DNA of 64,000 nucleotides, taken from Mugil cephalus. Its lineage: Eukaryota > Chordata > Actinopteri > Mugiliformes > Mugilidae. The stretch spans positions 37,925,599-37,989,598 of the forward strand of contig NC_061770.1 of assembly GCF_022458985.1 (NCBI RefSeq), written 5' to 3'. The position numbers were made by a program, and so were the translations under genes. The notes beneath the pieces are model-generated. The model worked only from the letters and a program-made list of their open reading frames with translations. It ran no database searches and was not told the DNA's origin. Positions 34,316-45,600 of this stretch are shown in pieces. Numbering within the stretch: the first letter of the stretch is position 1; each line of letters begins with the position of its first letter.

Positions 34316-34625
34316 TGGCCTGTCGTTGCCGTGCACTTGTCGTCTCGGAGTGGAGTAGAAAACGGACTGCCGCTGGAGAGCAAAGAAGAGGAGAGAAAAG
34401 GGGGGGGTTCTCTTTTTTTTTTAAGAAAAAAAAAAAAAAGGAGCAGTGAAATGGTGTGAAAGCTGACCTGTTCCAACCCGAGCGAGGGGACAGACGAAGG
34501 AGGACCGACGCGGGACGGGGTTGTTGTTCTTGGTATAATTATTGCAAAAGTCAGTGAACTCCCGCTTTTTGATGCTGTCCTCACGGAGGTCTGAGCCAAT
34601 AACGGACTTATTGGTCGGCTGAACC

Positions 34626-34671
34626 ATGCAGAGGCTGCTGCTCCTGAGTTTGGTGTTGAGTTTTCAAACTG
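34626..34671 (+). CDS. kirrel1: kirrel1 exon 1: signal peptide
   Basis: Encodes [15 protein letters not shown], a leucine-rich signal sequence; the start GAACCATGC has A at -3 (A24-C25 precede, Kozak-like). The donor is ACTG|GTAAGA, phase 1. It joins exon 2 to give ...[12 protein letters not shown]. This exon lacks independent homology support beyond frame, signal character and position. Confidence 0.8.
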
Positions 34672-34799
34672 GTAAGACCTCGAGGTTTTTTCCTTTTCTT
34701 CCCTTTTTTTCTCCTCCTCCTTGTGATAGCGGTCGGGTTTGGATGAAATATTGTATGTGCAGCTATGAGGGCTTAAAAGCAGCTGTTGGTTTTTATTCT

Positions 34800-34843
<44 letters not shown>

Positions 34844-36625
34844 GGGGCGGTGGAGGGGTTGGAGGGGTTGGGGGGAGTGGGGGGGGGTAAACGAGAAAAG
34901 CCATTTAACATGATTTCACAGCGAATACGAACCGCAGCAATGGATCACCTCAGGCGCGCGCGTGCAGCTACGCATGTAAGAGGGGAATATAGTGTGTGCG
35001 CGCGCGCGCGCGTGTGAGTGCGCGTGTGCACCGCAGCAATGGATCACCACACTTTTTTACTCACACACATATATATATATATGTATTTTCTTTTTTTTTA
35101 AATAAATGATTATTGTCACGCGTCCATCCACGTACGCGCGACTACGGGCGGTCGACGGTGCGCGTGTAGACCGTGCGCGAGAGTCCAACTTGAATGTGAC
35201 CGGTGCCCCGCGCGCCCACACCACCTCAACTACCACCACCACCAACGGGCCAAATGACCTTTTTTTTTTCCTTTTTTTTTTTGTAAAGAAGAAGAAGAAG
35301 AACCGATGCGGTTCTTCAGACACTGGGGGGGTGGAGGGGGTTGTGCGCGTGGGGGGGTTGTGAGGAGCTGAGGACGTGACGGGAATGACAGTGATTGACC
35401 AGCGCTGCTCTACATGGCAGCCAAGCAGCACCGCTATCTCATCTGAATGGCTTGTCAGTCAATGAGGACGCTGCTGCTGCTGCTGCTGCCGCTGCTGCTG
35501 CCATACCAGCTCACGCGCGCGCTCACACGCGCGCGCACCTCGCGCGCGCCGCTTCCTTCTGGAGTCCTACCTGCGCGCCTCATCCAGGGCTCATTTTCAC
35601 CCTCGCTGTCGCCTTCCCTGTGCATTCCAGCAGAACAATGAGCAGCAGCAGCAGCAGCAGCACATCTTCCCCCCCCCAACTCACCCCTCACTCCCCTGCC
35701 TCCCCCTCCAGCCCCCTCCATACCTGTAGGATGCCAGGTAGGCTGTTGGCTTATGATAATCAACAGCCGAGTTGCTAGGAGACAGGAGGCGGAATAAGGA
35801 GGAGGAGGAGGATGCTTGTAATGTCTGTGAGCTACCTGTTTGATTGAGGCACCGCATCCAAGTCCCCCCCCCAATTTTTTTTTTTTTTTATATATATATA
35901 TATTTCTCCCCCCCCCTCCCTGCCCATTGTCTACCTCGGATGACCGGGAGCGTGCACGGTGGGCCAGTCGCCCACATCATCATAGGTAGGGGGCGTGTGT
36001 TCGTGGCGGCGGTGGTGGCGGTGTGGGGGGGAGAAGGTATAGAAAAGGATGATGTCACCGTGTCTGCCAGGCTTTTGTATCACTCTGCGTCCACCCAAGT
36101 GTGTGCTGCCCGAGGGGGGGGGGGGGGGGGTCCACGTAAGCCCACGGAAATCTGCACGAGGCTACGTGAGTTTCTTTTGACAATAAAAATAAATAAAAAA
36201 TTACAATGTGGCGACAAAACACAAACCCACTCCCCACCCACCACCTCCGTCGGTCCACTGATGGAAAACCGAGTGTCCGTGGGACACGTGCATGAGCGCA
36301 GCCTATTTACATGTGCGGATCCATGTGTCCCATTGTCCGCTGCCGTTTCCACTCTCACAGCTGTATAATCCATCATCACCGCGCGTTCGAACACAAAGAT
36401 ATTTGCTCTCAGAGGCTTTCCCCAAGACGAGATTAGCAGGCTGTAAACGGGGCTGTATTCTGTCCTGTAAGATTTAAAATGATGTAATACACGAAAGGTC
36501 GCAAACTGATTTATTATTATTATCGTTTTTTTCTTTTTTTTTTTTGTTTGTTTCATCGTTTTGAAAACTAATCCGGGGAGAGATGAAATCATTGTCACCT
36601 GAAAAGAATTTACTTTGTTTCTCAC

Positions 36626-36660
<35 letters not shown>

Positions 36661-39600
36661 CTCTTATCTCTTCATTAGACTAGTGAAACAGTGTTTTCAT
36701 GGCCTGCAATTTTCACACACGTAATTGCCTACTAGTGCTAATGATCGGATGGTTATTAGCCACGCAGCTAATTAAAGCCGTAGCGCATCGGGACGCTCCG
36801 ACACAGATGTAACCGGGGACGTCTGATAATTTATCATCCCTGCGTCTGCACACCGACCTGGTTATAAAGGCGACGCCATTAACGCAGCTGTTAAACGTTA
36901 CCGCACGATCAATCACCGCGAACTCGCCCCTTTAACTTCCTATTAGAGACGTCGAGTTGCGGCAACTGCACCTCGGGCCGGAGCCCCACCCCCCCCCCCC
37001 CCCCGGGTCTGAAACGCTGACTCGGTGCAAGCGTCGCCACGGCGCGCAGGTGTGACAGTTTCCTGCGTGGATCCGGGGGCCTTTAAGCTGCCTCGGCCCC
37101 CGTACTGTACTGCACTGCACGCTCCCGGTTGTGAATCACGTAGCCGAGCCGTGAATCACTAGACCTCAGACGGATTCCTGCGCTGTGCTCAGCAGAGAAA
37201 AATATTCAGACGCTGGAAGAGGGGGGTGGGGGGGGCGGTTGGGGGCTTTTACACCCAGAGAAAGAAGAAGAAGAAGAAGGGTTCCTCGGGGGGTTGTTTG
37301 AGCAGGGAAGCGGTGGTTCACCTACTCTGTGTGTAATGGTAATGAGTCAACGTAGGCTGGAGCGGAGAGAGAATCCAGGAAAAACACACTGAAAACTGCT
37401 GATTTACAACATTCGGAGCTGGTTATGAGCTGCATTAATGTTGTTTCCACTCCATCTCTGATCGTATATGGCGGGGGGTGGGGTGGTGGGTCGCAAAATC
37501 TTTGGTTGATTAGACAGTTTTTATACATTTTTCCAAAAAACATCCCCCACACGTTTAAATTTCTTTGAAAACACATTAACAAAAATCCAACATATTTTAG
37601 TTTGTTTGCATTTAGCTACGTTTAACCCTCTGCATCCCGTCGACCAATCAGAAAACGACGTGTCAGTGGTTGCTAAGGAAGAGGGAAAAGTTATGGGAGT
37701 GACGCTACATTCAGTCTAGAGAAAGTAAACAGAGATTTGGGACTTTTTTAGATGTTATTACTGATTGTTACACCTGATAGTTTTGTAAATAGTTGCACAA
37801 AAATGCATAAACTTTATTTTAATGGAAATAGTTGTAAAATGTTTGCGGTTTTCACTGTGAAAAAACTTTTCCCTACTCACATTGGATGGTTTTAGTGCGG
37901 TTTTAGGTCCAATGTGTTGATACAGTTTGTCAAAATGAAAAAAAATGAGCCCAAACAGGGCAATGTAAACCATATTTAAGATTAAATATAAAGGTAAAAC
38001 CAAAAGTAGTCAAAACTGGCAAATTGTAGAAGCAACTGAAAAGAAATGCTATTTGCTAGCGCTACGTAATCTCTCCATCAGTTTGGGGTCGTTGGCCTGA
38101 AAAACGTTGAGGACCCCTGGTTTATGGTGACCGGATAGACTTCTAATAATACAATCCTGCATCGTGCTGCTTTGGTGCGTTTCACATCCCCTTCGATAAA
38201 CAAAAAGAGTCACATTTAGCCCGAGCTAATCTCACATAGCCTCCGTCTCATTAAGCTCATGCAGATCGGGAGAAATCCAAGTTGGCTACAAAGTGATGAA
38301 GCCACAGTGAGCTGTAATAACCACTAAAAAAAACAACTGCACTTGAGAGAACTTGTCTCTGCTCTGATAACATCTGGGAGAGATTAAACACGAGCCACGC
38401 GAAGAAATACAGTGGCACCTACAGAAAAATTCAAACTTGTCAAGATCCTCTGAGTGGATTACCACTTATAGGACTATTTATAGCGGCGCGATGCTTTTTC
38501 GAAAGCTCTCTCCGCTGTAGCTTTCAAGGCTAACGAACCATTTTGCGGTGCGACGCCGAAGCCCTTCCCCGCTCAGAGTGGAGATCTGGAGTGACGCGGA
38601 GCATGTAGCATGAGGCAGAAGTCTGGTTTTAATCTCGATCAGGAGCATCTGCAGCATCCTACTGTTAATAGGCGAATTCGGGTCACGGCTGTTTTACGGG
38701 ATCTGAACGAAGCCTGTTCACCACAAAAGCATCTCTAATTGACGTTAGCCGCTGAAAGCAGCCAGTGAACCGGTTGAGAGTGAACTTAGGGATGGAGTCC
38801 ACATCTACGCCCACTATTCCCGGTGGGGCTCCATTCAATCAACAAATTCTTGGCATTTCTGTCCCGGCGGGTGTTTGTCAACACGCGACATGTTGATTGC
38901 GTGTCTCCATTGTTTGTTTACAGCAGGGGTCCGCGACGCTTTTCAGGCCAAGTACCCCAAACTGATGGAGAGATTAAGTAGGGACAGCTTGTGCTATTTA
39001 TAAATACACATTATTATTATCATTTCGCATTCAATAGTAAGATATTCAAACAAAACACAGGTTCAAATATTCATTTTTTATTTCAATCGAAGCCTCATGT
39101 TTAAAGTTATTTTCTATCAGTTTTATATGTGTATATATATATATTTTCTTAACAGTTTAACTTTAAACATAGCTGAATATCAACATACTAAAATATGTTG
39201 GATTGTTGTTAATGTGTATTTAAAGAAATTAAAATTTGTGGGGGGAAAATTTTCAAAAAAAAATGTATAAAAAATGTCTAATCAACCAAAAATTTTGCGA
39301 GTCCCCACTATGCCGTAAACCATAGGTCTTCACACACATAGAGGGTCCTGAGGGGGAGGGGGGGTCACAAATCTTTGGTTGATTAGACATTTTCTATACG
39401 TAGCTATATATAAAAATGTATAAAATTTTTGGTTGATTATAGGGAAAGCTTAAAACTGAATGCAAAATGATGATAATAATGTATATTTCTAAATAGCACT
39501 AGTTTAGTATAGAACACATATAGTAGGTAGGGGGTCTCTCCATCAGTTTGGGGGTCCTTGGCTTGAAAAACGTTGAAGACCCCTGGTTTAAGGACATTTC

Positions 39601-42600
39601 CTCTGGACACAAATGTCCCATAACGCCCTCTGAAGTGTTGGTTCATCCATATGATCCGGTGAAGCCTCCAATGGGATAAGTTGGTATCAAACTTTCGATC
39701 AAAAGTTTCGCGCGTCCCCTTTGAGCATCCTCAACAGCAGAAATATAAAAAAAAACTTTCTGAAGTGAAGCCCCAGGATTTTAAAGGCCCCATAATCTGA
39801 TTGTGTTTGACAGGCCGGGGGCATGCAAGTTATAAAAAGAAAAAAAAAAAAAAAACCCTTCCCCTTTAAAAATGTTTCTTTATGCAGAGTCCCCCGAGCT
39901 GGAGAGGAACACTTTATCACATCTGACTGAATCTATTGGCCTTGTTTTCCCAAACTGCGCGGCCACGTTCTGCAGCGGCGGAGGAAACAATTCGGGGGTT
40001 GATGGAGGCTGGTTACAGGGAGGAGGAAAAAAAAAAAAAAAAAGTCATTTGGAGGGGGAGAAAGGAAATAAGTATGTGTGTGTGGGGGGGGGGGCATTCT
40101 TGTAGGCAGGTGGGTGAAGTCTGATTGAGGGTGATTAGACTTTTTTTTTGTGTTTGTTTGTTTGTTTTGGAAGTGGTGAGGTGGAGGGAGGGAGGGAGGG
40201 AGGGGGGCAGCGTTGTAGAGCCGTGCTGGATGAAAAGAAAAGAGGGACGAAGAAGGGAGGGGGGGGGAGGGAGGGAGTGGTCGAGAGGCCAGCGGCGGAT
40301 AGAAAGGGACTATTACTCAGGCTCGACTGCTCCCTCAGCGGGGACAGTGGAGCTGCTCATTCAGACAGAATATGGCCGAGGCCGGTTCAAAGGCGACGTT
40401 AGCGCTGGAATCGCACCCACGTCTGAGGTGCCTCCCCCCCCCCTCACTTCCCCCCCTCCCTCCCCGCTGAGGTTAATTGCCGTTAATTGGCCGTTCTTTT
40501 GCTCTTCTTCTTCGTCTTTCATCTCCGACGCGTTCCCCTTTTTTTTTTTTTCTGCTTACCAACGTTCATTCCTCCTCTCTTTCTCTCTTTCTGTCCCCTC
40601 CTTTTTTTTCTCAGTTTGACCCCCCCCCCGCCCCCCATTCCCCCTCCTCATCACAACCGCCACCATTACTTACTTCTTCTCTTTCCATCTACCCCTTTCT
40701 CTCTGTTGCTCTCTAATAAGTTCCAGATGTGGTTCCTGCATTCCTCTGGTCGGCGGAGAGAGAAAGAGACGAGAGGAGGGGAGAGATGTTGGGGAGGGGA
40801 GGTGGGGGGGGGAGGCTTGGCGGTTATAAGTTGTATGAGTCGGGGGAGGCAGTGGGGGAGGGGACAGGAGGAGAGGCACATGAATTAAAAGAGGGATGAG
40901 GGAGAGGCAGATAGTAGTAACGTGCAGTGGAAAACATTTACGCTGCTGAAATTGTATGGTATGCTTCTTTTTTGGTTTGGGGGGGGGAGTAGGGGGAGGA
41001 AGGGGGGGAGGGGTCCTGTAACCTCAAAAAGTCTTCTTCTTCCCTTTCCCCCTCGCCCTCCTCCTCCTCCTCCTCACCCCCTCCCTCTGCAGGAATGTGG
41101 CTGACGCTGATGATGTCACTTCATTTTCTCCGCTCTCCCACTTTTCTGTTCCTCGGCAGGGACACACAGGGCCCAGCGAAAAAACACAGGGAAGATGGAC
41201 GCAGGGAAGAGACATTTGACTTTTTTTTTTTAACAACGTTAGGGTCAGCCGTCCAACTAAATCTTCTGCCGCAGCGCCGCCGCCGCGGCGTTTCGCCCTC
41301 CTCTCCTCCCGTCGTCTGATGCAACAGCCTGCAGGCTAAATTATTGCGGACAACAAATAAATGAGGGAGCCGTCTCTTCTTAGCAGCAATGATCATCAAT
41401 GGCTTCCCCGAGCGCGGTCATTAAAACAATGTTGTGCGTTGCTTTTGTCGAAGGCTGCAGCTGCCAGCTTAATTTTTGTACCCCTCGAGGCTAGTCTTAC
41501 CTTAACCCAGTAGTGCGCCCGTGTTCTTTAGATGCTGATTAGACCTAATTTGCATTTCGGCGAGTCATCTCAGGTTTAGGAGGCAGATTTCGATGCGTGG
41601 GCAAATGCACGCGGGCCGTCGGACGGTGACCTCCACACTTCAGCGCGGGCTATAAATAAGACTCCAGCTACAAGGTTGGGCGCTGATGTTGGCGCCAGGA
41701 CTGACCAGCTTATTCCAAAAGGTCCTGTGTGCATTCCACGGAAAAATGGAAAACCATAACACGGGGATATGATACGACGAAAATAAAATACTTTAGGGCC
41801 GCGCTTCAGTATTTCATTGTCTTTGTTGCATTTATAACCTCATGAAACCCTGCGTCCTCTCGTATGGGGACATGAAGTTTTAGGTTCTATCGCAGCTTAT
41901 TCATTGTCTTCATTAGTGGATGGTTCAGTCTGCCATCTAGTGGTAGCAGAGGGTAAAACTTGTTTATGCTTATTAATGTTTCTAGTTTGATACGATATTT
42001 AAGCTACAATATCGCTAATTGTTCACAAATCAGTCTTTGCTCTGCCATATTCAGGTATTAAAGTAAGTTTTATATTTTGTCACACATTGGGTGACTTCTT
42101 TATAATGAAATAATACCAGTGTCCACATGTGAGGACATTGTTTTGTTTTGGTTTTGGCTTCCTGTTCAAAGATCAAGCTTAGTTTTTTTTTGGCTAATCC
42201 CAAATACTGTGGAGAACTTAACAACACATACTAAATAAAAGCTCAGGTCTCATGAGGTTAAACCTCTGGAGTCCAGAGTATAATTGGTCGTTTTTGGCCA
42301 CTTTTGGTTTTGCCTTTATCTTAAAGATGGTTTACATTGTCGCCTTGTTTGGTGTCATTCTTTTCAGCACAACCTAACCTGTGTCATTTTACAAGATTAT
42401 TTCGCATTTTGACAAACTGTATTAACACATTGGACCCAAAACCACAGTAAAACCATAAAATCCAAGTAGGAAAAAGTTAGATTTTTCACTGTGAAAACCA
42501 CAAGTATGTTTAACGAACTATTTTTATAGCTTAGAATGAAAACCTGAAGTGGAAATTTCAAAAGCTTTTGTAGAAATTTACCAAACAACAAAGGTAAATA

Positions 42601-45600
42601 TAACTATTCTCTGTCTCTTGCCTGAATGTAGCGTCACTCCCACAACTTTTCCCTCCTCCTTAGCAACCATTGACACATCATTTCCTGATTGGTTGATATT
42701 TTTCACCAATAGGAGAGGGGATGTCATGTTTATTTTTTTATTTATCTTTTTTTCTTTTTTGCTTTTGGGCATTTGAAGCTGCCTAGCGATCTCCGCTTAC
42801 TAGCATTTTGCTTTTCACCGCTTCTGCCATGCACCAACACATTGGCAATATTCAGGAAAGAATGTGGCATAAATTATTTCTAATAAGTCTAGTTTTATTT
42901 GTCTTTTTAACACAATTTAACATCCTGAGACCCTGTGTCCTCATATGGGGACATTAGGCTTTAGGTTGGTGGCAGCTTCTTATTCTGCTTCATTGAAACC
43001 TGTTGTCCTCGTAAGTGGACGCTTGAGTCTGCCATCTAGTGGCAGCAAAGGGTCAATACACTAATTGGTGTAAAAACATGATAGTGGGCTTTTCAGAAAA
43101 CAGGACAAAACCTCATTAAATTTTATGTCTGCAACTTGTTTATTTCTGCATATTAACTTCTGTAGTTTGATATTACGTTCAGATTTAACACATTTTATCA
43201 ATAGTAACGAGCTACAACTCCTAACTAGCAAGTGCTCATTTGAGGATGTCGGGATTTCATTGTTTGCAATCCTGTTTTTTGCACAGCAATGTTCAGGAGT
43301 TCAAAGAAATAGTTTTGTATTTGTGACACAGTGGTGACTTTATTGTTTTATACAGCAAAATAATCCCTGTGTCCACATATGAGGACATTTTTTTTCAAAA
43401 GCTACTTATTCTTGTTCAGAGATTATACTTAATACTTGCTGTACTTCTTAGGTAATCTCAAATACCCTGGGGACGTTAGCACTTTCTATAAAAGTTGAAA
43501 TGGAGATTCAATGATGCTGTGTCTTGCTGCTACATCGTCTTAAATTGGTCAAGTGATTTGGACAGATTTGGACCGGCGCATCCATCGACTCCCGAGGGTT
43601 AACGTAATTTATTTAGCGTTTATAGGATCACCGTGTTACAATTTAAGCCAACAAATAGTTGGTGACAAACAGTGGAATGAGACGATGTCACTGAACTCCA
43701 GAACAGTGACGCATATAGGACATTACTGTGAGGTAAGGCTTCCAAAAACTGCGCAAAACAACCTGGGTCGGCTAAAATAACCGCGCGTCACACTGTTTCT
43801 ACAGGGATGGAAACACGCTGTCGTCTAAAAGGTCACTGTATTCTGCATCATTGGGAGTTTCCTTAATTAGAACAGGAGCCGAGGCCAAAAACAAACCTAC
43901 ATTACGACAATCTGGGAGTACGTTTGGCCATGTACGTGATCCGTGTTATTATCTGATGATCAGCTGGAGGTAAGAATCCACATCAAGTTGTGTTTCCTGT
44001 CCACAGACTTCCACTCTCCCCGTCTTCACCTTGCTTTCTAGTCCTTCAGGGCGTTCGCCCCCTTGAAAGCGACAGCCCTGCCGGTGGCGATATTGGCAAA
44101 GGGGGGGGGGGGGGGGGGGGGGGGGGGCTCCGTCTGAACACCGCCGCACTCTCAGGAGGTCAAGGCCCCGAGCTTTTATGGGATGGTTTTTGTGACAGAT
44201 GACATTGCGAGAAGCTACAGTACATACCGATAAAATTAGATTGCGCTGGATTGAATTAAAGCAGACCTTGGAGGAGGTGATTTATTGATGGGACGCTGCT
44301 TGTAAAGTAGTCCTGCTGGATCCCATCTACTGTGGCGGGGGGGGGGCGGGGGCGCCTGAAAGCTGTCACGGTCCACGGCGCGGATGTTTACCCGCTCGGT
44401 CACGTGGGCACGGAAACATCGGAGGCCGTGATCAATGGGGAACCACTGCTGGGAATCATGGATTCATTATGATATCGATTGTGCCAGTTGAATTCAGAGG
44501 CGACCACCGCGCGCTACGAGCTACGCTGCAGCTTGATGCGTACGTATCCCCTTGTTTCGAAGCTTATCCCGAGGACGGCTATTGTTAGTCCTGGTCACCC
44601 TTGGTTACAGCAGAGTATCCTCTCTTTGTCAGCCGCTCGGCACAAAGGGCCGGTGGATTACCGGCGAACGGGGCCGGCCTTTCCACGGATCGAGCATATT
44701 CATGTGGCCGTAATGTGTCAGAAGCCCCCGTCCGTGAATTATCATATCACCCACCGATGATCCTGGGGTTGCCATGGCCACCGTGCCTATCATTGTGTCA
44801 GCGGTCCTCGCCGGCCGTAGCCATGGCGACGGTGTCTGTGACAGAGGTTTTCGGCGCAAATGAAAGGCTCTTCAGATGTGCATGAGAGGAGCCCCGGAGA
44901 ATGGAGGGGCGGCACACTCCTGCCCGCGCACAAAAAAACGGTCACGGAGGAGGAGAAGAAGAAGAAGCGTGCACCGAAAACGGGACAAAGAGCGAACCGC
45001 CATTTCCAAATAAACCTGTTTCCACGGCAACCATTTTGATAGTAACGTGGGGGGGGGGGGGGGGGGGGCGGCATCGCCGTTTGTTTGCAGGTAGCGAAGG
45101 TGTCCCAGGGAGGGAGGGAACAAGGTGGAAGGAGAAGGAGTTATTATTTCTTAGGAGATGCCTCCCGGACAAAAAAGGAAGTGAATGGGGGGGGGGGGGG
45201 GGGGGGCGAGAGGGGGCAAGGCCACAAAAGAGTGGAAGAAAGAGAGAGGTCGCTAACTGCAAGTAAGGGGGAGGACGGCAAGGTAACATGACAGAGGAAG
45301 GGAGGGAGCGGGCAGACAATGCGGCAAACAAAAGAAGGAGTCTCTGGGTCGTTCTCTTTATGTCTCGTTCCTCCCTCGGCCCTAATCCCCCCCCCCCCCC
45401 CCCCATCCTCACCCCCCCATCACCACCACCACCACCACCACTGCTCCGTCCCCACGTCCAGGAGACACCTTTGTGTTTGAGTGACACGGTGTCAGCGCGC
45501 TCAGTGGGTCGCCTCCTTTTCACTCCCCTCCGCCTCCCTCTCTCTCTCTCTCTCCTCTCTGTTCCTATAGCGCCGTCACCATGGCGACGGGTTATTATGG

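Larger units (their letters stand above)
26756..34625. other. Intergenic region between il13ra2-like and kirrel1
   Basis: About 7.9 kb without protein exons. It holds a partial hAT-like copy (about 26941-27110), a piggyBac-like MITE (28371-28741), a Tc1-like remnant (28907-29640), another hAT-like fragment (30898-31110), the tRNA-Arg gene (32069-32142), an A/T-rich stretch and the GATA microsatellite element (34087-34249). The stretch 29650-30890 shows nothing assignable. Confidence 0.6.

Noticed and set aside
34282..34911. 209-residue open frame on the minus strand
   Set aside because: Low-complexity (His-Thr from the GT repeat, poly-Phe, poly-Lys) and it overlaps kirrel1 exon 1 in antisense.
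35395..35778. Poly-Ala/poly-Ser open frames around CTG and CAG tracts
   Set aside because: Produced by trinucleotide repeats; not matched to any protein and inside an intron.
36601..36661. CRISPR-like array from regularly spaced CA repeats
   Set aside because: Plain microsatellite in vertebrate DNA; no spacers.
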